From the NCBI GenBank assembly GCA_037013495.1, contig CM072812.1:75375840-75439839 (forward strand): DNA of 64,000 nt. Reading direction: 5' to 3'. The position numbers and the translations under genes are program-made. The notes beneath the pieces are model-generated. The model worked only from the letters and a program-made list of their open reading frames with translations. It was not told where the DNA came from and did no database searches. The DNA is from Hippophae tibetana. Its lineage: Eukaryota > Streptophyta > Magnoliopsida > Rosales > Elaeagnaceae. How positions within the stretch are numbered: position 1 is the first letter of the stretch; every line of letters starts with the position of its first letter. Positions 33,701 through 45,529 of the stretch are shown here, one piece after another.

Positions 33701-34940
33701 GTAAATCAGATATCCACTCATCCTCATGAGTGGCTTCTACACCTTTACACACTTCAATGGGCTCATTTTCTTCATTTGTTTCTCCATCACATTTTTCAAC
33801 CAAATTGGATACAAGCCTTTATGGGCATTCATTTGACTTGTGTCTAAGTTGTTGACATCTAAAATACTTGGAGGGAAATGGTTTGACATAAGGGTTTGGT
33901 TTCTGGGTAAGGAATTGGGATTTTTGGTAGAGCTTATTAGGTAGCTGGAAGTCAGGTTGTGTTTTATGGATGACGTTTGAAGGTATAGTGTGTTAGTTTT
34001 AGTAGAATTTAGTTCTATCAAGATATGGTTCATAGGATATTTTCTTTGTGAATGCATTACATTTATCCTTTGATACTTGTTTCTCAGCTTTAATTTCTCT
34101 ATTGTAAGCCTCATACATAGTCCAAAAGATTTTTCCAAGCTTTAGCCTTTTTTTAACGAGATAGTTCAATCGCCGCATAAATCTAGACATCTTCTAGGGT
34201 TACTTCTCATTTGAATTAGCCTTGATTCCTAATATGAAAAACTCCTAGGAGTATACAGCCACAAAATGAGATCCTTGACAACACTGGTGATACTTTTTTA
34301 TATAGGATTTGTTCAAATTCAGTAAGCAGGAATTGTTTCATAATCTTTCTTTTCATCCTTTCCTAAGAATCAATAAGGGTATGGTTACTTACCATATGTT
34401 TATGTTGGATTTGATTCCACCATGTAGATGCTCCACCAATAAGCTTATAAGAAATTAGCTTCACTTTCCTTCTTTCAATGATGTTCTATAGCTTGAAGCC
34501 ATTCAAGGAAATATTTGATATGCATGCTTCCAAAAAATTGAGGTAAATTTACATTTGACCTATAATCATTCATCTCATGATTACGAATAGGTGGATAGAG
34601 TCTATCATATCTATCATCAACCTCATCAACATCAGGATTATTAAGAGGCAAATTTTCTTTAGTGTTTAACCCAAATTATTGAGCTATTATGGCTCGATTC
34701 ACTAGTCTCAATCCATTAGGTTGAATTGGAGGTAGAGTTATGGAAATTGTATGACCATTGCATCATTTTTCTTGAGTCAACTCAGTGAATTGCTAAGTGA
34801 TAAGTTCCAATGATTACTGGATTGCTCCAAATCATAGTTCCCATAGTGTCTCTAGCTCACGAAGGTCAACTCAAGTGGAATTTGGATTAACAACACCCAA
34901 ATTCACTCATTGAATTCCTTCATTCTCATTGGACATTGTC
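33701..34940 (-). pseudogene. Ty3/gypsy gag and protease region
   Basis: The frame starts MSNENEGIQ at about 34938 with a stop straight after, and shows gypsy gag blocks: VNLPQFFGSMHIKYFLEWLQ at about 34500-34560 and ISYKLIGGAS-like and W-rich sequence near 34400. The stretch to 33737 contains Lys/Asn-rich low-complexity sequence consistent with the nucleocapsid part. Numerous stops and frame changes are present. The protease cannot be located with confidence. Confidence 0.65.
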
Positions 34941-34956
34941 ACTCAGGAGAATATTA

Positions 34957-35164
34957 GCTCTAATATCATTCTAACGTAGGAAGAAGCAAGGAAATGAACT
35001 CAAAACAATTCGAATCCAACTGTAAATGAATTAAAGCTCATTAATTCAATTCTATAATATTTCTATAGCTTCAAAGAAGCAAAATTCCAACATAAACATT
35101 ATAATAAAAAAGCTATCTCATACTCATGCTAAGATTACCTCTTAAAGGAATCAAAATTGATGGT
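34957..35164 (-). repeat. Gypsy primer site and truncated 5' LTR
   Basis: The minus strand reads ATGATATTAGAGC (34957-34969), a decayed tRNA-Met primer site, between gag and the LTR end at 34972 (CCTACGTTA). The LTR runs right to about 35164 and matches 26209-26393 (AAGAAGCAAGGAAATGAACT, CTCTTAAAGGAATCAAAATT). It then breaks off into a copy of the 26010 flank. Confidence 0.7.
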
Positions 35165-35740
35165 TAGGTGTATTAAAAAGAGGTGTTTTTGTTAAATAAT
35201 TACTGGTTAGATGAAATTATAATTTTGTTTCTAGAATAAAAAGTAGAGTATTAAACTTTATAAACTTAATTTTTGAAAACATTATAAATGTTTAACGTAA
35301 TCCAACCATAATTTTTTATTTAACTCATTGTTCCTCTAAGCTTACCTCTTAAAGGAATCAAAATTGGTTGCTCAAAATTTAAATGTTTTAGCTCAACTCT
35401 TGTGTTTTGAGTAACTAATTTTTAAAGGTTTAAGTATCACAAAATAACGACAACTAAGATGATAATAACAAATGGCAACTAATCTTGCCAAACGATAATA
35501 TAATAAAATGAACGAGAAAATAGTTTTAAGAAGTTAAGTTGCATTAGTCCTCGTGCGTAGGAGATGTATGATTATCAGCTGCTGCATCAGTCCATTTTTC
35601 TTAGAAAGAATTTGACTTAGGATTCACAACGGAGGTAATAGCTTCATCTAGAGGATGATAGTGGAAATGTCAATGAAATTGAAGGTGGATGAGATGTTCC
35701 AATCCGAAGAGAGGTCAATGACATAGGAGTCATTTTTTTA
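35165..35740 (-). repeat. Second partial copy of gypsy flank, LTR piece and integrase end
   Basis: In plus order: a copy of flank 26010-26130 (35168-35300), an LTR piece TTAAAGGAATCAAAATTGG (about 35350-35400), about 260 bp of 3' untranslated sequence, then at 35660-35740 a second copy of the integrase end (minus strand NDSYVIDLSSDWNISSTFN). The order equals that of the left end of the main unit, so this looks like a tandem duplication and not an independent insertion. Homology stops near 35740. Confidence 0.7.
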
Positions 35741-35899
35741 TAACTATATCTAAATACATGCATAGATCTTAAATTCATGACAGATTATCAAGATTATGCA
35801 AAATAATTAAGAACATACTTGAATCCATAATGAAGGATTAAAGAACAGATTAAAGGTTTATATTCTTCCACAGACTAATCTTTTCTCTCTTATGGGTTC

Positions 35900-37050
35900 T
35901 CACTCAATAGATGGGAAGAGAGGAGGATAGGTCATAGTAATTAGTCTTAGGGAAGAACATATCAATCCTCCTACCACACATTTCCTCTAATTCTCCAGTA
36001 AGTTCGCATGCCACGTGTCACATTTTTATTGGCTAGCAATGTTAATTTTTCTTTTTTTCATCTCATCCCTTAATCTAAAATTGAACCAATGGTCTAGATT
36101 TCACCTAAACTTAATTTAACTCCCTAATTTTCCTATAAGCCTTAACGAGCCAAAAATTATCAAAAAAATTATCAGTTTTTGGAGTCAAGAAGACAGAAAA
36201 ATACAGAAAAATTTAAAAGAAGATACAATTTTGGTGAAGATTTAAGAGAAGATTGATACTACAATTCAAGAGATTGATTATATTTATTCTTTTTCTCCTT
36301 TACTTTATCAATTTTTTTTGTCTTTCTTTATGAGAAATATGAGCTTTATAAAGAAAATTATGTCTAGTTAATTTATTAATTTAGAGTCATATGAACTCAA
36401 TTTTCAACATTTGATGATCTAATATTTTACCATAATTATGATTTTGTTTTAATTATATTATTTAATCTGATTGTTATTAATGTTTTGGCTAGTAATTAAT
36501 CTATAGTGACAATTACAAATATTTGAGAGAATTATTTAATTATTTATCTTGATTAAATAACATGTATAGTTTTTAAGCACATTCTTATATATGTGATCCA
36601 TAATTATTGAACTTAATAAGTAGTATGCAATTTAATTGACATGAGAGTTTAGTTAGGTTAATAATTATATGATATGTAATTTACTTAAAGAGGAATACAT
36701 AGTAGGTTAGATTCAATTGATCATGTAATTAACTCACAATTATATTGGAGGATTTTATTGATTCACATGTTCGGAAAATTTGAGGATTAAGTATTCCTAG
36801 ATATTTTCCCATATATCTTCTTAGTTAAAAAATCTGATTTAATTAATTATTACTATTTATTTTTAGTTATTTTAATTTTTACTTTTTTAAAACATAAAAA
36901 CAGAAAAAATTGATTTTTTTTTAGTTCTAAAAATTAGTTTATAATAACATAATATCCATGAGAACAATTTTTTCTTATTATTATATTACTTATTACGATA
37001 CATATACTTGCTTATTCATTGTACACAATTTGTATTTGATCAAATAGTAC
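35900..37050 (+). repeat. Athila/Tat-type LTR relic
   Basis: There is a GCCACGTGTC segment at 36008, a long AT-rich body, and at 36955-37015 the near-terminal block CCATGAGAACAATTTTTTC, ATTACTTATTACGATACA, TATACTTGC. This mirrors the end of the solo LTR at 8994-11050 (on its minus strand). The left boundary, flanking duplication and coding parts were not found. 35741-35900 is unassigned sequence. Confidence 0.45.
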
Positions 37051-37640
37051 CTTTAAAACTTATAATCATAAAAATAGCATATCTTATATCTACCTTATAT
37101 ATTTTCATAATTAAAAAAATCTGACACATCATTTTACATTGAACATCATTCAATTAGATACCGTTCAAATTGAACTACGACTATTTAGACCCGTTCAATG
37201 CTTAACGATGTTCAATTGGATTATGTTTAATGTTATTTAGTGCTATTTTTGGTTTTATAAGTTTTATGGGTGTATGTTTTGTAATTTTTTAGATCAATTG
37301 ATACTTAGTTTGGTTTAAATCTATAATATAAAAAAAAGAAAAAAAATGATCAATTATAAGAGTAGTAAAATACTTTGATAATTTTACTTTAATAAATTAG
37401 ACACATTAATTATCTTTCTTAAAATTGGCGTACTTTAGTCTTATTATTTTTATATTGTTAGATACTTTATTCATTTTTTGTGAGTTTTGGTTGTTTATCA
37501 TTAAAAAAATCCTTAACTTGGATCATTTTGACATTTACTAGCATGAGGTTGGTAAATGTTTAAAGAGAAAAATGTTTGAAAAAGTTTTAAAAAAATGAAA
37601 AATAAAGTGTTTAAAATTATTTATTAAAATTTACCTTCTT
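37051..37640. other. AT-rich spacer
   Basis: Nothing recognisable beyond short inverted stretches (for example GTTCAATTGGAT / ATTCAATTAGAT near 37150-37215). There is no frame or repeat partner in the window. Confidence 0.45.
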
Positions 37641-38130
37641 TTAGCAGAAAGTTATAATTTTATTAAGTTGCATCAAAAACAAGTACAAGACGGAGCCAAT
37701 CCGGTTCTTTCTCAATCCAAGTTACAAAGTTTGAACATATAATTCCAAACTTAGTTGGATATGAGCAGCAACGTTAATCTTCCTAGAAACATAAAACATG
37801 AAAAAGAACTAACTTGCATAATTAACATTAGAATAACATTAACAATATGTCCCTCAGTTAAAAGTGAGGCAGACTCACTATTTACCATTTGCACTACTGG
37901 TAGACAATTGGATTCTAGGATCGCATTATGAAAGCCAATATCCAAACAAAATTCTAGACGACACCATGCTGCCCAAAGTTCACCAGCTAACCCTATACCT
38001 ACCCAATTTGCACGAGTCCACATAACCTCACCCATATTATTTTAAACTACACAACCCACACTAACAAGGCAATCCTTCTTTGGCACCATTGCATCAAAAT
38101 TGATTTTTTACTTCAACATTCTTCCTGTAT
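37640..38130 (-). pseudogene. LINE (non-LTR retrotransposon) 3' end, RNase H domain
   Basis: The minus-strand frame reads AMVPKKDCLVSVGCVV, a stop, then NNMGEVMWTRANWV and GLAGELWAAWCRLEFCLDIG, then AILESNCLPVVQMVNSE and EGHIVNVIL. These are the blocks of the plant LINE-type RNase H (RVT_3) domain, including the E of GELWAAW and the D-to-N change in ESNCLPVV. A diverged tail follows, ending ERTGLAPSCTCF-stop near 37690. No RT is attached, so this is a typical 5'-truncated, dead LINE end. Confidence 0.75.
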
Positions 38131-38208
38131 CATTATCACAATTGCTTCTGTAATTGCTAGCAGCCAAGTTGGTTACACCCATACCTCCCAGACCAATATC
38201 AGATCCAC

Positions 38209-38327
38209 CTCCCAGGAATCATAATCCTAATGCTAGGTGTGAATATCACATGGGAGGAGCAGGGCACTGGACTGATAGATGTTACAATCTAAGACACCGG
38301 GTGCACCCAACCGGAGGTAGTCTCTAG
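38209..38327 (+). pseudogene. Gypsy gag zinc-knuckle fragment
   Basis: A short plus-strand frame reads CEYHMGGAGHWTDRCYNLRH then RVHPTGGSL-stop. The CEYHMGAxGHxxxxC...RHRV pattern is the variant zinc-binding motif of plant Ty3/gypsy gag proteins. The sequence on to 38640 has an open stretch rich in His and Pro in another frame, which may be decayed linker, but this is not certain. Confidence 0.65.
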
Positions 38328-38648
38328 TGGATAGCTCTGAAATCTACTGTCCTTGGCTGGACCACAATTCATTGTCTGACCATAATTCATTGTTCAAAAA
38401 TCTTCCAGTTGCATCATCGCCCATTGGTAGATTTGCTACCCAAACCATCATTGCCCTTCCATGGCTATCAAGCAGCGTGCACACCATACCCAATACATAA
38501 CAATGAGCAACAACTCCACCCTTTCATTTGTCCATTCCATCAGTACCAACCATATTACCTCTACCACCTTCATTATTTTATAAGTTTTATAAACATCAGT
38601 CATTATCGATTTTCCAACTATCAACTACGATTGGACACACCTAAAGAG

Positions 38649-38989
38649 TGTTAGGTTAGTTTTCAAAACCCCTCTCTTAGATGTTGGGTAAGTTTTCTAA
38701 ATCTTTATTTTGTTTATCTCAATTTTGAAGATTGAGTTCGCACACATTTTGGAGACTAAGAACAGTTTTTCTACTACTGTTTTTAGCTTCTTATTACATC
38801 AATTTATAAGAAACAAACTGGTGAAATTTCAACAGTTTTACAGAATTTTAGGAGTGGAAAACATCACTCCTTAAAACTTGGAACTCATGCTCACACCACT
38901 CATGAGAACATGGAATACTCCACTAATGAAAACATGGATTGCTGAAAACAATCATAAAATTAAGGCAGTAGCAATAACTATTTTCAACA
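38649..38989 (-). repeat. 3' LTR of copia A
   Basis: The minus strand begins TGTTGAAAATAGTTATTGC at 38989, right after the purine tract TTTAAGGGAGGG (38990-39001), and ends AACCTAACA at 38649. About 341 bp. No partner LTR remains on the right because that end of the element has been replaced by family B sequence. Confidence 0.7.
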
Positions 38990-41820
38990 CCCTCCCTTAA
39001 ATTGATTTTTTTGTTGAAAAAATAGTTTAGGATTTTATTGATTGGTCTTCAAATTTGAGCAATCCTCCCTTGTTCGAGACTGAGGACTGAGAAAATTACA
39101 AGCAACTTCCTAAGTTTCTCAAAACTTGGTTGCTTGAGGGGTTTGGTTAGAATATCTGCTACTTGTTTTGAACTTTTGCAATACTTCAACTCAATAACCC
39201 CATCTTGACATAAGTCATGAAGAAAATGAAATATGACATCTATGTGTTTGCTCATTCCGTGCATTACTAAATTTTTAGACAGTTGAATAGTAGACATGTT
39301 ATCACAATAGATTATCATAGGAATGTCTTGCTTCATTCCTAGGATTTTAAACATTTTCTTCATCCAGATCCCTTGACAGGAGCTTGATGTTGCTACCACA
39401 TACTCATCTTCAGTAGTTGATAGAGTGACTATAGGTTGCTTCTTTGAGAACCATGAGATAGCTCTTGAGCTTAACATATAAGCATGCCTGATGTGCTTTT
39501 TCTATCATTTAGATCCCCTTGCTATAGGTGCAAAGACTTCATTATATTTTATGCCCTGCTTTTGTTTGTATCCTTTAGCCACCAAACGAGCTTTATATTT
39601 GTCAACCTTCCCTCTTTCATTCACTTTTGTTTTGAATATCCACTTTACCCCAATCTGCTTTTTCCCTTTAGGTAAATCAGTGAGCTTCCAAGTGTTATTC
39701 TTCTCAATTGACAATATCTCACTATCCATTGCCTCCTTCCATTTATCTTCCTTCACAGTTTCATCAAAAGTGATGGGATCACTGCCAACAAACAAGGCAA
39801 AGTTGACAGCATCTTCATTTGAACCACTTAAAGTTGTCTCATAGTCCATCATCCAGGGAGGCCTTATCAGTGTTTGAGGGTTTCTCAGATTATAAACCCT
39901 TTTTTCTTTAGATTCATCGTCACTTTGAGCTTATGTGTGAGCTTGAGGCTCTTGTGGCGATGTTAGTGGCTGAGGGATTTGAGTCTCAGTCACTTGAGTT
40001 TTCCTTTCATCATCTGCTTCACTTTCCACCGGCATATTATTTGGTGTTTTTGGTTGTTCTCCCCAATTCCACCTTTTGTCCTCATCAAACACCACGTCAC
40101 AGCTTATCACTATCTTTCCTGAAACTGAGTTAAATATTTTATAAGCTTTTGACAATTCACTTACCCCTAGGAACACACATTTCTCAATCTTTTCATCCAG
40201 CTTTTTCCTTCTCTGATCAGGAATATGTGCATATGCTATGCAACCAAATACCTTGAAATGATCTACAGTTGGCTTCTTTCCATTCCATGCTTCTTGTGGA
40301 ATCATGTTCTTAACAGAAAATGTTGGACTTCTATTAAGAATGTGAACTGTCCAACAAACAGCTTCAGGCCAGAAAACTTTGGGAACCTGTCCTGTTGCGT
40401 GTAAAATTCTTACCATATTGACTATGGTACGATTCTTCCTCTCATATACACCATTTTGTTATGATGTATAAGCTTTGTCAACTGTCTCCTAATTCCCTTT
40501 TCATTGTAGAACTCAAAAAACTCCTTAGAATAGAATTCTCCTCCTCGATCTGTTCTTAGACATTTGATCCTTTTTTATGTTTGTGTCTCCACTAGAGAAG
40601 TGAAGTTTTTGAAAGCTTCAAAAGCTTCTGACTTTTCCTGCAAGAAATACACCCTAACTTTTATGTTGTAGTCATCTATGAAGGTTATAAAAATTCTTTT
40701 ACCTCCATTAAATGTAGGGAACATTGGACTACAAAGATCTGAGTGAATCAACTCCAAGATCTTATGAGCTCTTGTTGATTTTCCTGTAGGAAACATATCA
40801 CGGTCATGTTTCCTTGTGATGCAGTTCTCATATGTTGTTAAGGAAGGCATTGTGATTTCAGGTAGTCCTTCCACCATGTACTTTTGTTTTAGAGTCCTGA
40901 GGCAATTGAAATGAAGATGCCCAAATCTCTCATGCCATTTCCACACTAAAACATTTTCTTTGACCATCAAACATGTTTGCACTAATTTAATTTTGAGAGG
41001 GAAGATTCAATTTCTTGTCATCTACACCACTACAATTGATCCACATTTGGGATCATAAATCTCACACTTTTCCTTTTTAATTGTGATGGTGTAACCTTTG
41101 TCTTGTAATTGGCCAACACTAAGCATATTTGTTTTTAGGCCAGGTATGTAAAATACATTAGATATTACCTCAATGAATTCATTCTTAGTTCTTATCTGAA
41201 TATCACCCCTTTCTTCAACCTTCACAGTTGATCGATCACCAAAACTAACAAAAGTGGTGAAACTCTCATCTAGATTAGAGAAGGATGACTTACAACCGCT
41301 CATATGGTTACTACAATCTGTGTCTAGGTACCAAGTGTCTTTATCCGTGTCTTTCATGGCATGGAAGGCCATCAACAAAATCTCCTCCTCTTTCTCCTTT
41401 TCCTTTTCTACAAAGTTGGATCTTTGACCATTCTCTTTGGTCATTTTTGTGTAAGAATTATTTTTGTAATGATCTAAGTTCCCACATCTGTAACATTCGA
41501 CCTTTAATTTGTCGAAATATCTCTTCTTGTTTTGATCATCATCCCTTCGAGTTTGAGAAAATGATTTAGTTCCTTCTCTGCTCTACTCTCTATCTTCATC
41601 TTTTCTATAGTTTCTATTGTAAGAGTGTTGTCCTCGTCCTCTTCCATGTCCACTACAGTCTTTACCTCTTCCTCTTGTGTTTGAAGACTCATTAAAGGTG
41701 GAAACCTTCAGTGCCTGCATTTCTTCAACTGCATTGGTCTTGTTAATTCTTTGCTCATGCATAAGTAAGGAACTCTACAGTTCATCTATGGACATATCTT
41801 CAACTATATTAGAGAAACTT
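38990..41820 (-). pseudogene. copia A gag-pol (Oryco/Ivana-like), RT core deleted
   Basis: Read right to left. Gag C-terminus: MSIDEL, a stop, then LMHEQRINKTNAVEEMQALK and a GRGRGQ-rich stretch. The zinc knuckle CYRCGNLDHYKNNS has lost its last Cys. Protease: WYLDTDCSNHMSG (DTG to DTD). Integrase: WHERFGHLHFNCL, IHSDLCSPM, FITFIDDYNIKVRVYFL, then after a frame change KVFWPEAVCWTVHILNRSPT and HFKVFGCIAYAHIPDQ. RT starts WKEAMDSEILSIEKNNTWKL and VKWIFKTKVNERG, but after EVFAPIAR it jumps at about 39495 straight to RAISWFSKKQPIVTLSTTED in RNase H. The palm with the YxDD motif and the RNase H start (about 1 kb) are missing. RNase H ends with KHIDVIFHFLHDLCQDG and QVADILTKPL. Confidence 0.87.
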
Positions 41821-42199
41821 TTAATATATCCAAAGCATGCTTAACAGTATCCACATATGAGATATAATAGAACTCTTCAATAGACACAACACTAAAGATA
41901 ATATTAATACTTTTTTGGTTCCAAATACTACCAGTTTTATCTTGAATGATCCATTTTTTCCTAGGTTTAATTGTAACAACATTATCTTTAGTAACTATAG
42001 GTGGTTCCTAATCATAAATAACAGAATTCTAGACAGTCACATCTATATAACATAGAAAGGCTCTCGTATGAGCCTTCCAATATGGGTAGTTAGACCCATC
42101 AAAGAAAATAGCATAAGTTGTAGATGAGCCCCCTCTCAAATGATCCATAACAAAGTCCTAGGACACTAGCTATATCTAATAACTCACTCTGTTACCAAT
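41821..42199 (-). pseudogene. Family B gag start and primer site, copy 2
   Basis: The minus strand has the primer-site relic ATTGGTAACAGAGTG next to the LTR end, then from about 42150 the frame MDHLRGGSSTTYAIFFDGSN and YPYWKAHTRAFLCYID, matching copy 1 at 1421. It continues with stops to YVDTVKHALDIL at about 41835. There the sequence switches within one codon run to the gag C-terminus of copia A, so about 100 residues of gag from either element are absent. Confidence 0.8.
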
Positions 42200-43660
42200 T
42201 GAAAGTTTTTTATTTATGAATCTAATTAACTAGAGGGGTGAATAGGTAAGTTTTTGTACTTTTTGCATTGTGATATTAAAAAAATCACAAGTGACCAAAC
42301 ATGCAATCATGTGCAATAAATATGAAATAAAACTTGATAATACAATATTTTAGGTGGAAACAACCTAGGCCACACTATTGACTTAAGAGAAAAACCATTG
42401 GGTCACAAGACCACGTAACTATTCACTATGAAAATAAGGTTTAATTACAAGGTCAATACTTAATTTAACCTCCAAGATAATTCTACCAAATAATATACTT
42501 AAAATTCGTTGCTTTCCTTCACAATCTTCATAAGAAAGGTGTTTGAATTTGAATCAATGTTTCGATGAACTCGAGTTATACAAGTAATGGAACCCGTTCA
42601 ATTAGGCACTTGAAAAGTTATCACAATAACACAATTGTAAAGTAAGTTCTAAAGTAGATTTAATAATGAAAAACACATACCAGAAGATTCAAGAATATAT
42701 TACTTAATTTTAAATCATATAGTAACCCTAGAACAACCAAATCAAGCAAAAATTCAATAAAGATAACTATTTTAAAGATAAATAATCAAATAAAATAATT
42801 ATGAGATTATACACATAATTATTTTATCCAAGCATTCAAGAACATAATAAAGAAAAGACTATATGATATATAATCAAAATATCATGAATTAAATAGAATT
42901 ATTAATTAATTAAATACAAATACTGATGTTTGATAGATTAATTAAAGAAAGAAGCCCAAACAAATATGATTTTGTTTTTGCAAAAAGTTTTAAGAGAAAG
43001 GAAGAGCACAAAAATAATAAGAAAATTATAATGAATATAGTTGATTAATATATAGAGCATTATGTTCTTTATGTAGGAAAGATTGAAGCCCTAATACTAG
43101 TTTAAAGTCCAATTATAACTCTATCCATTAAACAATTCATAATACAGTAAATAATATGAACAATATGATAATTGGAATTTTTGGCTTGAGTAAACAAATA
43201 ATTTAAAGTTGAAGCCCTCGTCACTCGATCAATCCAGACCAAACTCGATGAATCGAAACCCTTTTGGATCGATCTAAGTAATGATTAGTAAAAACTCAAG
43301 ACCAGGTATATCAAATACGATCGATTCTCAATCAATCTAGTCCCTCGATCGATCGAACCCAAAACTTTGATGGATCCACCCCAATTTTTAAATCAACTTG
43401 AGAGGACATAAATTATACAAAATTGATACTTATTCGATCTATCTAGTCATTATTCGATCAATTTAGCAACATATACATTAAAAGTTCTTATGTATCTAAT
43501 ATGAAATCTAATGTGTTTAGGAACAAATATATAATTGAAATATATGGATTTGAAACTGGGAAGTTTTTCGGCTTAAATAGTGATATTGAGAACAAGCCTA
43601 TAAACTAAATTATATTTAAACATTTTATTCAAGAATATAGTAACACTCATAAAACTTACA
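42200..43660 (-). repeat. LTR of copia family B, copy 2
   Basis: On the minus strand the LTR starts TGTAAGTTTTATGAGTGTTA at 43660 and ends AAAACTTTCA at 42200; 1461 bp. It is collinear with copies 1 and 3. It contains ATCGATCGATC-type palindromes around 43335-43350. It functions as the 5' LTR of the short piece to its left; no second LTR of this element is present. Confidence 0.85.
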
Positions 43661-45355
43661 TAATCAAACCTAAATGAAGCAAATTCAGATGTCAATATTG
43701 GTGGTAGTTGGGATTGGTTTCTCTAGTTCTCAAAACCATCTTAATAGGTAGAATATAATTCTTTTAGTATATCTTTTCCATCACTTCAAGTCTTCGAGGG
43801 TTTGATCTTAGTGATTAGCTTTTTAGTTTGAGAATATACTTCAATTTTTTTTTAAGGAAATATTGCCTAAAAGAAATAAAACAAAATATGTTATATCTCA
43901 TGCTTGATCTTAGTGATACACACTACCTGCAGTTTACCTTTTCACAACATAGGGATAATTTGTTGAGATTATTATCACATTTCAATTTTTTGGGCACTAA
44001 AAGAATATGTTGCTCAAGATTTTTGTTCTTCCCGACTAGCTTTTTAGCTTCTCATATTAGTGTAAAAGCTTAAAGTACTTCAATAACTTCTGTATTAGGC
44101 CTATTGGGAGATATATCGACCTAACCAACGATTTGTGTTTCCCTATGTATCATTCTTTTTCAATGACATTTATATAGTATTCTCTTTGCTAGATTAAACA
44201 CTATCCACATCCCAAATTATGCTTATGTGGATTCTTTCTCCTTCCATTCCATGGTTTTTGTAATTTTTGTTTTTTTGAAGAAAACTCAGTATTAGATTTG
44301 AAAAAAAAAAGTAAAATTGAGCACTATCGAAAAAAAAATCATATCCAATTTAAAAAAACAAACAGGACGAAGTAAAATATTATTTTTTATTTAATTAAAA
44401 TAGATATTTAATTATATATTGTAGACTATTTTGACATATGAAAGTTACGGTATTCGAGTCCTAAATACGGGTATAACTATTTATAAAAAAATAATTTAAA
44501 AACCATATTTTTTGAAATGATTAATGTGGCTGTTTGCTCCCCATGTTTAAAAAAAAAGACTGAAATACTCTAAACCTATTTTTGGGAAGCTTGAAATTCA
44601 TAATAATAATGCCTTTATGGTAGAGAATAACCATTATAAGTCCAAAAACATTGTTGCATGTGAGTCTCTTATTTTGATTTGAATATGTGGTTAAAACCCA
44701 TCGAATCTTAACACCTAAAGCTAATACCTTTGGCATTATGTTAAAAATTATGTGATGGTGATATGCTACTAAATTTTACTTATTGTGAATCAAGTTATTT
44801 GATATCAGAATCGGACTCATCTCTGAATTATTATAATGAAAAAGGTATATTACTTGAATAAAAAACATAAGAAAATGGACATTTACGAGCATTTGGGCTC
44901 ACTCCCTGGCCTATAAGCTATAGAAACTGATTTATGCTCAGTAAATCCACTCTGCTGCTTTTTCTTTGAAGAGGTGTATATCAACGCTTCTCGTGCTTAA
45001 ACACATTCAAGCCAAATACACCAACTACGGTTAAATAAAAAAAAAACTATAGGTAGAGAAAAACATTTATAAAGAAGTTATTCCACAGGTTTAAGACGTG
45101 GTAAAATTTAGAATACACAACTCTAAATTTACTAATATTAGATCTAAACAAGTAAACAAATTACTTGTATTATACCCACATTATAATACTTTTCAAAGAC
45201 CATTCATAATTTGAATAGAAATACAAACACTCGAACGAGAAAAATCTTAACTCATACTCAAACTAAAAATATAAATACTTATTTGTTTTTGAAGAGATGT
45301 TTAATCCAAATATAATGAAAGTTATTTATAGCTCTCACCGTACAATCTGAATCAT
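43661..45355. other. Unassigned sequence with an orphan primer-site-like motif
   Basis: No firm gene. At 44790-44812 TTTGATATCAGAATCGG resembles a tRNA-Met primer site (TGGTATCAGAGC), and the 44590-44790 sequence before it could be the tail of an unknown LTR on the plus strand. Both partners are missing. Minor open frames (43828-44073 plus, 44521-44736 minus) show no recognised motif. Confidence 0.35.
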
Positions 45356-45454
45356 ACAAATATAAAACTGAGAAATAATTCTAACCACACAAATATAAAA
45401 TTAAGAAATAATTCTAATAATACAAATATAAAACTAAGAAATAATTCTAACCAC
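45356..45454. repeat. Tandem repeat, 3 x 33 bp
   Basis: Units starting at 45356, 45389 and 45422 read ACAAATATAAAA(C/T)T(G/A)AG followed by AAATAATTCTAA. The array lies 70 bp left of copia D's target duplication, so it belongs to the flanking DNA. Confidence 0.85.
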
Positions 45455-45529
45455 ACATTATTACCATATTCTACACACTTCTACTTTCTACATCTTTCTA
45501 AGATTTTCTCTATAAAAAAAACTTTCTTC

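Noticed and set aside
39484-40133. Plus-strand frames with hydrophobic, Ser-rich products
   Set aside because: Antisense shadows of the copia A RT and integrase region.
45356-45454. CRISPR-like array
   Set aside because: The repeats are directly adjacent without unique spacers, in eukaryotic DNA; a simple tandem repeat.
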